64,000 nt of DNA, from NCBI GenBank assembly GCA_963723495.1, contig CAVRQR010000006.1, forward strand, positions 124,001 through 188,000. The letters are read 5' to 3'. Positions 1 to 9,232 of the stretch are shown here, one piece after another. Under the pieces are notes generated by a model, which saw only the letters and a list, made by a program, of their open reading frames with translations, was not told where the DNA came from and did not search any database. The DNA comes from Gp6-AA40 sp963723495 (GTDB lineage: Bacteria > Acidobacteriota > Vicinamibacteria > Vicinamibacterales > UBA2999). The position numbers and the translations under genes were made by a program. Numbering within the stretch: the stretch's first letter is position 1; each line of letters begins with the position of its first letter.

Positions 1-526
1 CGTCCGAGCGGATCCAGCCCCGACATCGGTTCGTCGAGGAAGACGACTTCGGGATCGTTGACAAGCGCCTGCGCAATGCCGACGCGCTGAACCATGCCCT
101 TGGAGAACTTTCGAAGCTGAAAGCGCCGCTCTGCGCCGATGCCGACCTGGTCGAGTAGTGCGGTCGCGCGGCGTCGCCGCTCCGCGGCGGCAGTACCCGA
201 AGAGACCGTGCGAAGTAGACGAGCAACTCCTCGGCAGTGAGGTTGTCGTAGAAGTACGGATTCTCCGGCAGGTAGCCAATCCGCTGCCGCACAGACACGT
301 CACCAACGGGTTTTCCCAGAATCTCGGCGTGGCCCGAGGTGGGATAAATCAGCTGCATCAGCAGCTTGAGGGTCGTGGTCTTGCCTGCGCCGTTCGGTCC
401 GAGGAAACCGAAGACTTCGCCTTGCCCCACCTGCAGCGTCAGATCCTGAAGGGCTGCGTAGGGGCGCGGGCGCCAGAAGCCCTTGGTGTAGTGCTTGGTT
501 AGCTTCTCGGTCTTGATCGCGTCCAT
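1..526 (-). CDS. ABC transporter ATP-binding protein, partial and frameshifted
   Basis: The cytoplasmic ATPase of an ABC exporter, probably ABC-2/NatA type; the rest of the gene lies beyond the window edge. Reading from ATG at 526, Walker A (GPNGAGKT) lies at residues 43-50, followed by the Q-loop region (RIGYLPENPYFYD). Downstream, after a change of frame between about 215 and 165, come an FSKGM signature as in NatA/CcmA-like ATPases and the Walker B stretch VVFLDEPMSGLDP. The two halves are one base out of register, so this is either a sequencing indel or a recent pseudogene. The partner permease is not in the window. The family call is firm; the substrate is unknown. Confidence 0.8.
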   Translation of the reverse strand, partial: MDAIKTEKLTKHYTKGFWRPRPYAALQDLTLQVGQGEVFGFLGPNGAGKTTTLKLLMQLIYPTSGHAEILGKPVGDVSVRQRIGYLPENPYFYDNLTAEELLVYFARSLRVLPPRSGDAARPHYSTRSASAQSGAFSFESSPRAWFSASALRRRLSTIPKSSSSTNRCRGWIRSD

Positions 527-568
527 TCCCTCAATGGGTATCGGGCGATCGAGGCCCGATCCCCATCC

Positions 569-1791
569 CTACGAGGTCACCCCCGCCTTCTTCAGCTGGT
601 AGGCGATGACGGCGTCAAACGCCGCCGGGCCGGAACCCGCCCAGCCTGATCCCGTTGATGAAAAAGGTGGGCGTGCCACTCACTCCGACCTTCTGTCCGA
701 GCTGCACATCCTGTCTCACCTCTTCGAGGAGCTTCGGGTATCGGCTGTCGAACTCCGCGTCGCTGATGCTGGTCACTTCTCGCAGGACCGCTTTGACGTC
801 GTCGCGCGTCATCGACATCGACTGCCGATCGAACAGAACGGCTTCGAGCTTCTTGTCCAGGTTCTTCTCCCTGGCCAGCCTGACCGCGACTGCCGCTTCG
901 CAGGCCGCGCCATGAATTCCGCCGGCACCGCATTCGGGCTCCAGCGGGAAGTCACGGCTCTCATACCGGAAGACGCCCGGGTAGGCCGCTTCGTACTTCG
1001 TGATGATGTCGTTGTAGAGCATGTAAGCCTGGCGGCAGGAAGGGCACTGATAGTCGTTGAACTTCAGTAGGAGGACCTTCACGTCGCCTTGCGGCATCGC
1101 ATCCGGTACCGTCGGCTGGCGATCGAGCCATGCGTGAAGCTCCGTCAACTGCTCCGGAGCGAGTGTCTCGACGGGAACGGCCGGCACCGCGGGCGCCGCC
1201 GAGGCTTGTGCGCTGACCGCCTGTTCCTTCGGGAAAGCCAGGACCAGACCTGCAGACGCCACGAGCCAGACGATCGCAAGCAGCGCCGCCGTCGGACTGC
1301 CGTGCAACGCGCCAAGATCCTTGGCCACGCCCGGACTGAAGCGCGCGGAGCGGTCCGGCGGCGCCCGCCGAGACGAGGAAGATTCCGATCACACTCACGT
1401 ACATCGCCAGGCACAATGGGCATGCCTGGCGCAGTACGAAGAACGATGCGTAAGCGAAGTAGAAGACCGCTGCCAGTCCGAGCGTGGATAACAGGAAGAC
1501 ATACCCGGCCGCCCGCGATGCTTCCTCGGACCGAGGCGTTCGCATGCCCCAGACCGACAGCATCAGCGCGAGGGCCGACCAGATCGCCCCGCCAGCGGCA
1601 ACAGGGATGCCGGCGACGGTGCCGTATTCACTCTGGAAGACCTGCTGACACGAGACCGTCTCGCTGACGTCGCAAAAGCTCGAATAGCCCGGCTCCGTCA
1701 GCAGTCTGTAATGCACGTAGAGCGCTGCACACGAGGCAGCAAGGCCAAGCGCCGAGAGGGCGATAAGGGCGTAGCGACTGCGGTTCGTCAT
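569..1791 (-). CDS. VKOR-DsbA fusion thiol oxidoreductase (frameshifted)
   Basis: An inner-membrane vitamin K epoxide reductase domain followed by a periplasmic DsbA-like thioredoxin domain, a known fusion that makes disulfides in exported proteins. The N-terminal part has several membrane segments, a CDVSETVSC loop cysteine pair and the redox motif CPLC. The C-terminal part has a membrane anchor, then CPSC in a thioredoxin fold and a cis-Pro loop (GTPTFF). The two domains lie in different frames, with a one-base shift near 1350. A second shift near 635 is needed to reach the natural end (FDAVIAYQLKKAGVTS, stop at 569). ATG 1791 is preferred because a TATAAT box ends 7 nt upstream, which would give a leaderless mRNA. 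Both shifts lie in GC-rich runs, so sequence error is as likely as decay. Confidence 0.75.
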
Positions 1792-1798
1792 AGGCCGC

Positions 1799-1804
1799 AT
1801 TATA
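1799..1804 (-). promoter_or_regulatory. -10 box of a possible leaderless promoter
   Basis: A perfect TATAAT on the minus strand ends 7 nt before the ATG at 1791 of the VKOR-DsbA gene, so the expected transcription start falls on or next to that ATG. No convincing -35 is seen. Confidence 0.4.
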
Positions 1805-1856
1805 AGGCGACCGCCCTGGACGGTGGGCTCGTCTGAGAATTGAGCCTGAAACAGCG

Positions 1857-1889
1857 AAAAAGGGATGCCGGCTTTCGCCGGCATCCCTT
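1857..1889 (-). terminator. Intrinsic terminator after pilin 1
   Basis: A 13-bp perfect stem (AAGGGATGCCGGC) with a GAAA loop is followed on the minus strand by a T run. It lies about 20 nt after the pilin-1 stop codon. The same GATGCCGGC-type palindrome is common as a dispersed REP-like element in GC-rich bacteria, so it may be both. Confidence 0.8.
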
Positions 1890-1909
1890 CGAATCCGAAC
1901 GAACGAACG

Positions 1910-2433
1910 TTACTGAATCGGGGTCGTGCCGGCGGCGCCGCCCGCCGGGTCGAAGAAGATCGTGCCCGCGCTGGTCGTGTTGAACCCGCGAACGCCGGTG
2001 GAGCCGAGCGTCTGAGGAACCGCGAGTCGCCGCGTAGTCGGTCGTTGGTCGGCGACCATGTTGCAGTCCGGGCGGCCCGCCACGCCGGTGTGTCGTCATG
2101 TCGACGTCGTATCCGCTCTTGACCACGCCCGTCATCCAGGCGCGCGTTGCGCCGGAGCCGCCGGATCGAGGTCCGGCGAAATGAACCCGTTGCGTCCCGC
2201 CCGTACACGGAGCAGCGAGAATCGTGAGGCTCAGTCGCGTACCCGCCCTGACCCGCCGCGGCGGAGTAGTTCACCTGCGCCGTGTTGATGGCTCGCAGCG
2301 ATCCAATCGCCGCCGTCTCGTTGCCCGACATGCGGGCGCGGAGCAGACCCGGAACCGCGATCGCCGCGATGATTCCGATGATCGCGACCACGATCAACAG
2401 CTCAATCAGCGTGAACCCATCGTTCTTCTTCAT
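1910..2433 (-). pseudogene. pilA: Type IV pilin (PilA-like), multiply frameshifted
   Basis: The start is ATG 2433 with a GGGAG Shine-Dalgarno about 14 nt upstream. The N-terminus is a class III prepilin: short basic leader MKKNDG, cleavage before FTLIELLIVVAI, Glu at +5, then the hydrophobic helix. The frame breaks after about 63 residues. The remaining sequence still reads like pilin 2 when the frame is changed about five times: segments such as TILAAPC, GFISPDLDP, VVKSGYDVD, TTDYAAT and GTIFFDPAG can be picked up in turn, ending TTPIQ at 1910. That many indels in 520 bp means either a decayed pilin or a badly sequenced stretch. It has its own sigma-54 promoter and terminator, so it was at least recently functional. 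Confidence 0.75.
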
Positions 2434-2530
2434 TCTCTTCACTGTGAACTCCCTTTGAAGTCGGGCCAGCGGCCCGCAGCTCTCTGTTTCGCCGTCCCGA
2501 CCACGGCGTTCAAACCACGCCGGCTCTTGG

Positions 2531-2546
2531 TGCAACCGCAATGCCA
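2531..2546 (-). promoter_or_regulatory. Sigma-54 (-24/-12) promoter of pilin 1
   Basis: The minus strand reads TGGCAT-N5-TTGCA, one mismatch from the consensus TGGCAC-N5-TTGCA, with GG and GC at the required spacing. The predicted start is about 87 nt upstream of the pilin-1 ATG. The PilR-like activator that would use it is encoded at 3643-5109. Confidence 0.75.
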
Positions 2547-2797
2547 GCAACTTGAGCTGGCTTCATGGAGCAATTAAGCAATTGTATTTAAGCAAGTTAT
2601 CACCACGGATACGACGTTCGCACGGTGCCGTAACCCTGACTGCGGACCAAAAAGCGTCAACCCTGGCTGCCAAAAAATGTTGGTGGCTGGCAGCAAGCGT
2701 CATCGGCAGGGAACGACAGCAAAGGGCGAAGATTTCCCTCGAGAAAACCATGGCAAGCGACAGTTTGGAGTGAGGAAGGAACGGGAGGAACCGGGAG

Positions 2798-2832
2798 AAA
2801 AACGCGGGTCTGCGTCGGCGAGGCGCAGACCC
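2798..2832 (-). terminator. Intrinsic terminator after pilin 2
   Basis: A 9-bp stem GGGTCTGCG/CGCAGACCC with a 9-nt loop is followed on the minus strand by GCG and a T run. It begins 18 nt after the pilin-2 stop and separates the two pilin transcription units. Confidence 0.75.
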
Positions 2833-2849
2833 AGATATGAGCACCGAAG

Positions 2850-3376
2850 CTACTGAATCGGAGTCGTGCCGGTGGCCAGGCCGCCGGAATCGAAGAAGAT
2901 CGTCCCGGCCCCATTGGTGTTGAAGCCGCGCTGCCCGCTCGTGCCTGGTAGTGAGAGGAACGGCCGTGGCCACGTAGTCGGTGTTGGTGGGCGCGCCGTT
3001 GCAGTCAGGAGTTCCCAGAGCGCCGTTCCCAACCAGATCGACCACGTAGCCACTCTTGATCAGGCCCGTTCCCACTAGCCGACGCACCGGGCAACGTGGG
3101 ATCGAGGTCAGGCGAAATGAACCCGACCGCACTTCCCAGGCAGGGGGTGGCCAGAATCGACAGGCTCGTCGCGAATCCGCCTGACCCGCCGCCCGACGCG
3201 TAGCTCATTTGGCCGCCATTCAGCGCTCGCATCGATCCGATCGCGGCGCTTTCGTTCGCCGATGCACGTGCGCGAATGACCTGCGCAACGCCGATCGATG
3301 CGACGATGCTGATGATCGCGACCACGATCAACAGCTCGATGAGCGTGAACCCGGCCTCTGTCCGCAGCTTCTTCAC
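2850..3376 (-). CDS. pilA: Type IV pilin (PilA-like), frameshifted
   Basis: Major-pilin-type subunit. The start is GTG 3376 with GGGAG 6 nt upstream. The class III leader VKKLRTEAG is followed by FTLIELLIVVAI, then an extended N-terminal helix. Two frame changes are needed, near 3090 (after PTLPGA, to the segment TGLIKSGYVVDLVG) and near 2955 (to LPGTSGQRGFNTNGAGTIFF); the protein ends TTPIQ at 2850. It is clearly homologous to the neighbouring pilin over the whole length, so the pair arose by tandem duplication. The intact domain order after only two single-base corrections favours sequence error over decay. Confidence 0.8.
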
Positions 3377-3476
3377 AACTCTCCCGCCCCGCAGGCAGAG
3401 CGGTCGACCCGTCAACCCCGCGCGCCTGGCTATTACGAAATCTGTTACCTGAAACCCCTGCACACCCCATCCATGG

Positions 3477-3491
3477 GCAAGGGGGGTGCCA
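3477..3491 (-). promoter_or_regulatory. Sigma-54 (-24/-12) promoter of pilin 2
   Basis: The minus strand reads TGGCAC-N5-TTGC, a perfect consensus match. Its -12 GC lies 101 nt upstream of the GTG start, against 99 nt for pilin 1. It sits in the noncoding gap between pilin 2 and pilR. Confidence 0.85.
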
Positions 3492-3566
3492 AGACCATCA
3501 AGGCGAGGCTATCGCCGCAACACGTTCAAATGACTGAATCTATCGTGATGGGAACTGAGGTGGCAG

Positions 3567-3600
3567 CTGTCAGAAGAAGGCAAATTGACGTTTACTGTCA
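3567..3600. promoter_or_regulatory. Possible upstream activator sites (CTGTCA repeats)
   Basis: Two CTGTCA copies 28 bp apart lie about 80-110 bp upstream of the pilin-2 sigma-54 promoter, where an NtrC-class activator would bind. The remainder of 3492-3642 shows no gene. The motif resembles the TGTC core described for PilR sites; this is a weak call. Confidence 0.3.
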
Positions 3601-3642
3601 CTCTGTTTCTGCCAAGAATCGGCAGGGGTTGCAGAGCGTCTG

Positions 3643-5109
3643 CTATTTGACGTTCAGCTTCTTCGCGTAGTACCGGAACGAGCGGAAGCTCATTCCCAGC
3701 ATCTCGGCTGCCTTGGTCTGCACGCCTCCGGTCTTCTCGAGCGCGAGGGCAATGTAGTGGCGATAGAACTCTTCGCCGAGGGCCTCGAGGTCGAATCCTT
3801 CGGTGATCTCAGGCAGTTGTGAGGGCGATTCGCCAGTGGCTGTCGGTCTGCCGGTCGGCTTGAGTGGCGTGCCACCACGCGCAGAGACGTGCGGAGGCAA
3901 ACTCTCGGGGAGGACCAGCGGCGTCTGCTCGAGCGCCACGGCGCGTTCGACGACGTTCTCCAGTTCACGAACGTTTCCGGGCCACGAGTACGCAGACAGC
4001 AGTTCCTGCGCGTCATGAGAAATACCGCGCACGGACTTCTCTGCCGCTTTCGCGTACTTCTGCAGGAAGTGCTCGGCGAGCTGCGGCACGTCTTCACGGC
4101 GATCGCGCAGCGGTGGCAGATGTACCTGGATGACATTGATCCGGTAGTAGAGGTCTTCGCGGAATCGTCCTTCGGCCACCATTTTCTGAAGGTCCTGATT
4201 CGTGGCCGCAATCACCCGGATGTCAGCCTGCACTTCTTCAGTGCCGCCAAGCCGCCGGAACCGCCTGTCCTGCAACACGCGCAGCAGCTTGACCTGCATC
4301 GTCTGGTTCATCTCCCCGATCTCGTCGAGGAAGATGGTGCCGTGCTCGGCGACTTCAACCAGCCCCTTCTTGTTGGAGTCAGCGCCGGTGAAGGCGCCAC
4401 GCATATGGCCGAAGAGCTCCGACTCGAGCAGCGTCTCGGGAAGGCCCCCGCAGTTCAGCGCCACGAACGGTTTTTCGCGCCGCAGTGAGTTGTAGTGCAC
4501 AGCGCGAGCCACGAGATCCTTGCCCGTCCCGGACTCACCCGTAATCAGCACGGTGCTGTTGGTCTTGGCGATTGTCTCGATCATCTTGAACAAGTCGAGC
4601 ATCGCCTCGCTGCGACCGATGATGTTGCAGAACTCGTTCGAGGTATTGAGGGCCCGCTTCAGCAGGACGTTCTCCTGCTTGAGACGAAGTGTCTCGACGT
4701 GCTGACGCACCTTGAGACGCATTTCATCCATGCTGAACGGCTTGGTGAAATAGTCCACCGCACCCAGCCGCATGGCTTCAACCGCCGTATCCGTGGATGC
4801 GAACGCCGTCATCATGAACGCGACGAGATCGCGATTGGTCTCTTTGGCCGTCCGCAGCACCTCGACGCCACTGAGGTCGGGCATCCGGATGTCGGAGAGC
4901 AGGAGATCGATCCGCTCGCGTTGCAGGATCTCGATCGCCTGTTTTCCATTGGCCGCTACCGTCACATCGTATCCGTCACGACGCAGCACGATGCGCAGCA
5001 TCTCCCGCATCGAGGGCTCGTCGTCGACGATGAGGATTCGCGGTTTTGCACCGCTCTCGGCGCTCGTCTGGTTGTCGGTCGATGAAGTGGCCGTGGAGTG
5101 TCGAGTCAT
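3643..5109 (-). CDS. pilR: PilR-like sigma-54-dependent response regulator
   Basis: An NtrC-class activator of 488 residues. The receiver domain (about residues 24-140) has acidic pair DD at 29-30, phospho-acceptor Asp73 (LLLSDIRMPD) and switch Lys in KPF. The AAA+ domain has Walker A GESGTGKD, the sigma-54-contacting GAFTGA loop, Walker B GTIFLDEIGE and arginine finger region FREDLYYR. A Fis-type helix-turn-helix lies at the C-terminus (TKAAEMLGMSFRSFRYYAKK). Its ATG overlaps the stop of the upstream sensor kinase by 4 nt. The two downstream pilin genes carry sigma-54 promoters, so it very probably activates them. Confidence 0.93.
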   Translation of the reverse strand: MTRHSTATSSTDNQTSAESGAKPRILIVDDEPSMREMLRIVLRRDGYDVTVAANGKQAIEILQRERIDLLLSDIRMPDLSGVEVLRTAKETNRDLVAFMMTAFASTDTAVEAMRLGAVDYFTKPFSMDEMRLKVRQHVETLRLKQENVLLKRALNTSNEFCNIIGRSEAMLDLFKMIETIAKTNSTVLITGESGTGKDLVARAVHYNSLRREKPFVALNCGGLPETLLESELFGHMRGAFTGADSNKKGLVEVAEHGTIFLDEIGEMNQTMQVKLLRVLQDRRFRRLGGTEEVQADIRVIAATNQDLQKMVAEGRFREDLYYRINVIQVHLPPLRDRREDVPQLAEHFLQKYAKAAEKSVRGISHDAQELLSAYSWPGNVRELENVVERAVALEQTPLVLPESLPPHVSARGGTPLKPTGRPTATGESPSQLPEITEGFDLEALGEEFYRHYIALALEKTGGVQTKAAEMLGMSFRSFRYYAKKLNVK

Positions 5110-6790
5110 GCGGTCACGCTCCGGTGTCCGGACTCAGTGGCGGCCGTGACGCCGGCCAGTGCCGGCAGCCGCACACTCATGATGGTCCCGACACCTACCT
5201 CTGAAGACACATGGATGGTGCCGTTATAGTCGGTCACCACACGGTGCACGGTGGCCAGCCCGAGGCCGGTCCCCCGCTCGAACGAACTGCGGAAGGGCTG
5301 AAAGATCCCGTCGAGATCTTCGGCGGCGATGCCACACCCTTCATCTCGGACGGCCAGGACGATCCATTCATCGCCCTCCGGCGCATGTTCCGACTTCACC
5401 GTCAACCGCAGTTGGCCGCCCTTGGACATCGCTCGCAGTCCGTTCGTGGCGAGGTTCCAGACGATCTGGCGAATCTGATTCTCATCGGCCTCGCACCAGA
5501 CCGGCTCGTCTGGTACATCGACGTCGATCACATGGTCACTGCGAACTTCGGCGCTGTTGCGCAGGAGGATCGCGGTGTCCTGCAGCACCTTGTGCACGTC
5601 CAGTTTCGTCGGGACGGACCGCTGCGGTCTGGCATAGGCCAGAAACGACCTGATGGTGTCGTTCAGGCGCTCGGACTCGCGCAGTACGATGTCCATGAGC
5701 TGCGCCTGATCCTCGCTGAGTGGCAGCTCCTGGCGAAGCACCTGAATGGAACCCGACATCGATGCCAGAGGGTTTCGGATCTCGTGGGCGATGCCCGCAG
5801 CCATCTCTCCAACCGCGGCCAGCCGTTGCCGAAGCCGGGCGTCGCGCTCGAGGCGCCTGACGTCGGTCACATCCTGGAACGACCACACATAGCCGGTCCC
5901 ACCCCCGGGGAACGTGAGCGTGCTCGCCGTCAGCCCGATATCGATAGCCCGCCCATCCGGTGTCCGATGCTGACAATCGATCTTCAAGCTTCGTCCCGCG
6001 GCCAAGCCGGCCATGCGGGCCCGGACGGACTCCGACATCTGCATCACGTCGACGACATCCCGTCCGATGATCTGGGGAACAGGCACGCCAATGATCGTGG
6101 ATGCCGCATGGTTGCACGTCAGGATTCTGCCGCGGTCGTCGGTCGTCATGAGGCCGCTGAGGAGGCTGTTGATGACGTATTCGTTGAACGCCCGCAGATC
6201 GCGTATGCGATGCGACGCATCCTCGAGTCGGGCGCCCGCGGATCGCAGGCTGTCGGCCAGCGATCCGGCGAGCAGCGCAACGGCGATGAACCCGCCAAGG
6301 TTGATCGCTACCGTGTACTGAGCGACGCGAATCGTCGGCAGCTCCACTGCGGGCGAAAACCGTCGGGCGAGCGGCAGGTCGAGATCGACGTACTGGACCG
6401 CGACGAGCGCGAGGTACATGACGAGCACTGAGACGCCGCCAGCTGCACGGCGACACGGCGATACCTGATCATGCTGGCCGCGATGATCGGCAGCAGATAG
6501 AGCGACGAGAAATTGCTGGTAATTCCACCCGTCACGTGAATGAAGGCAGACACGAGCAGGGCGTCGACACCGAACTGCAGGTCGACCAGCCAGGGGTGCC
6601 GCTCGACAAACTTGAGCGTGGCCAGGTAGAACACGCTCAACGCGTAGGTCAGGCCAATGAGTGCGAAGAACGGGTCGACAGGAAATGCCCCCGGGCGACT
6701 GATCTGGATCAGAATCGCCGAGCCCATCAGGAGAGTCACCAGGATGACCCGCGCGGCGATGAGCGTGGAAAGGCGGGAGCGAAGAGTCAT
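5106..6790 (-). CDS. pilS: PilS-like sensor histidine kinase (frameshifted)
   Basis: Membrane sensor partner of PilR. The N-terminus (from ATG 6790, MTLRSRLSTLIAARV) has about six hydrophobic helices. A single-base deletion near 6440, in a GGCGGC run after VQLAA, moves the rest (VSVLVMYLALVAVQY onward) into another frame. A PAS domain follows (EYVINSLLSGLMTTDDRGRI), then the H-box with phospho-His in GIAHEIRNPLASM, N-box (WNLATNGLRAM), G1 (DEGCGIA) and G2 (GTGLGLA). Apart from the one-base break, every kinase motif is intact, suggesting a sequencing indel. It is translationally coupled to pilR. Confidence 0.88.
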
Positions 6791-6859
6791 CGGGTTTCAG
6801 GCTATGGGCGACGGACATCGGGCCACGGGTTCTGCCCGCAGCCCGTGACCCGCGTCCCG
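6790..6859. repeat. Heptad repeat spacer (NNCGGGN then NNCCCGN words)
   Basis: Ten consecutive 7-nt words fill the pilC-pilS gap: six with a CGGG/GGGC-like core, then four with a CCCG core, all in the same 7-nt register. The second block is an approximate reverse complement of the first, so an imperfect hairpin can form. It starts on the pilS initiation codon and ends 2 nt before the pilC stop. Confidence 0.65.
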
Positions 6860-6861
6860 CC

Positions 6862-8073
6862 CTATGTCAGCTTACTGATCAAATCGAAGATGGGCAGATA
6901 CATCGCAATGACGATACCGCCAACCACGACACCCAAGAAGAAGATCATGATCGGCTCGAGGAGGGTCAACAGCCCAGCCACGGCGACGTCCACTTCTTCC
7001 TCGTAGAACTCGGCGATCTTCGAGAGCATCGTGTCGAGTGCGCCCGTGGCCTCACCGACGCCGATCATCTGCACCACCATTGCCGGGAAGACGGCGGTTT
7101 CCTTCAGGGGCTGGGCAATGGTTTCGCCGCGCTCGATGCTCTTGCGCGTCGTCAGAATCGCCTCTTCCACGATGGCGTTGCCCGCCGTGCGGGCCGTGAT
7201 GTCGAGCGCCTCGAGAATCGAGACACCGGATGCGAGCAGCGTCGACAGCGTTCGACAGAATCGCGCGACGGCGATCTTTCGCATCAACGGACCGAGCACG
7301 GGCAGCTTGAGCGTGATGCTGTCGATCGTTTTCCGGCCACCGGTCGACGCATAGTACGAGCGGAACGCGAACACTGCCGCGCCAATGCCCACCAACACGA
7401 AGGGCATGAATCGGACGAGCCCGTTGCTCAGCGCGATGACCACGCGTGTCGGCAGGGGCAACTCGGCTCCCAGCCCGGCAAACAGGGTTGCGAACGTCGG
7501 AATGACCTTCCAGAGGATGACGCCGACAACGAGCGTCGCAATGGCGACGACCGCGGTCGGGTAAATCATCGCCGACTGCACCTGGCCCTTCAGCTTGACG
7601 GCCTTTTCGATGTAGGTCGCCAGGCGCTTGAGAATCGTGTCGAGAATACCGCCGGCCTCACCCGCCGCGATCATGTTGGTGAACAGCGGATCGAACGTCT
7701 TGGGATGCTTCTTCATCGCGTCGGCCAGCGACGCGCCGCCTTCGACGTCGCTCCGCGTGGCGAGGATGACGGCGGAGAAGTTCTTGTCTTCTTCCTGATT
7801 TCCGAGGATCTCGAGACACTGCACCAGCGGGAGACCCGCGTCGATCATCACCGAGAACTGACGGGTGAAGATCGCCAGGTTCTTGGCTTTGACTCTCTTG
7901 CCAGTCAGCTTGGTGGCAGCCTTGGCCGGCGCTTCCTTGACCGGGTTGATCTGCGTGACGAGGATCTGCTCTCGCCGGAGAGCGGCAACCGCGCCGTCCA
8001 TGGTCTCGGCAATGCGTTCACCAGAGACCGTCTGTCCTTGCCGTGTGCGCCCGCTATATGCGAATGTGGCCAT
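6862..8073 (-). CDS. pilC: Type IV pilus inner-membrane platform protein PilC
   Basis: A GspF/PilC-family polytopic protein of 403 residues that anchors the pilus assembly ATPases. It has the family's two repeated T2SSF domains (about 65-195 and 270-395). The first contains FTRQFSVMIDAGLPLVQ and the second FCRTLSTLLASGVSILEAL; each is followed by GE.G.LD motifs (AGEAGGILD, VGEATGALD). Hydrophobic helices lie near 170, 215 and 375. It is 28 nt downstream of pilT in the same operon. Length and sequence are complete. Confidence 0.95.
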   Translation of the reverse strand: MATFAYSGRTRQGQTVSGERIAETMDGAVAALRREQILVTQINPVKEAPAKAATKLTGKRVKAKNLAIFTRQFSVMIDAGLPLVQCLEILGNQEEDKNFSAVILATRSDVEGGASLADAMKKHPKTFDPLFTNMIAAGEAGGILDTILKRLATYIEKAVKLKGQVQSAMIYPTAVVAIATLVVGVILWKVIPTFATLFAGLGAELPLPTRVVIALSNGLVRFMPFVLVGIGAAVFAFRSYYASTGGRKTIDSITLKLPVLGPLMRKIAVARFCRTLSTLLASGVSILEALDITARTAGNAIVEEAILTTRKSIERGETIAQPLKETAVFPAMVVQMIGVGEATGALDTMLSKIAEFYEEEVDVAVAGLLTLLEPIMIFFLGVVVGGIVIAMYLPIFDLISKLT

Positions 8074-8101
8074 TGCCTGTTACTCCACTCACTACCTGCG
8101 A

Positions 8102-9232
8102 CTACTGTCTTCCACCCGCCGTACGCGGCATCGTTCCCGGACGGGACAGCCCCGCTCCCTGCACGACGCCAACGCCGCGATTGATCAGGTCCTGCAACTC
8201 GTCGCGATTCGACGACGCCATCATCGCGGTCTCGAGGGTCACGAGCCGCTTGTGATACAGCGTCGCGAGCGACTGATTCATGGTCTGCATGCCCATCTTT
8301 TCCTGACCGGTCTGCATCGCCGAGTAGATCTGATGGACCTTGTCCTCGCGAACCAGGTTCCGGATGCCGGCGGTGGGCACCATGATTTCGAGCGCCACCG
8401 TGCGTCCGCCGCCAACCTTCGGCAGCAGCGCCTGACAGACGATGCCTTCGAGCACGAGCGACAGCTGCGTGCGAATCTGGCTCTGCTGATGTGCAGGGAA
8501 GATATCGATGATGCGGTTGATGGTCTGCGACGCGGAATTGGTGTGCAGCGTGGCCAGGGTCAGGTGGCCCGTTTCCGCGATGCGCAGCGCTGCTTCAACC
8601 GTTTCGAGGTCACGCATTTCGCCGATGAGGACGATGTCGGGGTCCTCGCGGAGCGCGGCGCGAAGTGCGTTGCTGAAGCTCTCGGTATCGCTGTGCACCT
8701 CACGTTGGTTGACCAGGCAGCCCTGATGCTGGTGCACGAACTCGATCGGGTCTTCGATCGTGAGAATGTGATCCCGGCGCTCCTTGTTGATCTTGTCGAT
8801 CATCGCCGCGAGCGTCGTCGACTTGCCCGATCCGGTCGGTCCGGTCACGAGGACCAGCCCACGCGGCCGCTCAGCCAGCGTGGCGAGCACAGGCGGCAGA
8901 TTGAGCTCCTGGAAGCTGCGGATCTGTTCAGGAATCAATCGGTACACGGCACCGACGGCGCCGCGCTGGTTGAACATGTTGACGCGGAAGCGCGCCAGCC
9001 CCTTGATACCGAACGAGAAATCGAGCTCGAGGGTCTCCTCGAACCGCTTCTTCTGCGCGTCGGTCAGCACGCTGTAGGCAAGCTGCTTCGTCTCGGAAGG
9101 CGACATGCCCGCCCCCTCGAGACGCGTCAGGTGACCGTGGACGCGCACCTGCGGCGGCGTATTGGTCGTGATGTGGAGGTCAGAGCCCTCCATCTGCACC
9201 AACGTCTGCAGCAGTTCAGGCAGTGTTTGCAT
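8102..9232 (-). CDS. pilT: Pilus retraction ATPase PilT
   Basis: A hexameric ATPase of 376 residues that depolymerises the pilus and powers twitching. Seen: Walker A GPTGSGKSTT (about 130), Asp box (ILTIEDPIEF), Walker B (IVLIGEMRDLET), His box (HLTLATLHTNSA) and the PilT-specific C-terminal GIRNLVRE, matching the AIRNLIRE element needed for retraction. The start codon overlaps the pilB stop by 1 nt, implying translational coupling. The C-terminal tail is slightly longer than usual and low in complexity. Confidence 0.96.
   Translation of the reverse strand: MQTLPELLQTLVQMEGSDLHITTNTPPQVRVHGHLTRLEGAGMSPSETKQLAYSVLTDAQKKRFEETLELDFSFGIKGLARFRVNMFNQRGAVGAVYRLIPEQIRSFQELNLPPVLATLAERPRGLVLVTGPTGSGKSTTLAAMIDKINKERRDHILTIEDPIEFVHQHQGCLVNQREVHSDTESFSNALRAALREDPDIVLIGEMRDLETVEAALRIAETGHLTLATLHTNSASQTINRIIDIFPAHQQSQIRTQLSLVLEGIVCQALLPKVGGGRTVALEIMVPTAGIRNLVREDKVHQIYSAMQTGQEKMGMQTMNQSLATLYHKRLVTLETAMMASSNRDELQDLINRGVGVVQGAGLSRPGTMPRTAGGRQ

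Noticed and set aside
1857..1889. Palindrome treated only as a REP element
   Set aside because: The T run and position just after the pilin stop fit an intrinsic terminator better, although a REP origin remains possible.
961..2550. A 529-codon frame joining a pilin N-terminus to the VKOR domain
   Set aside because: The middle has no protein-like features and runs across the pilin terminator and the VKOR start. It is an accidental readthrough created by the pilin frameshifts.
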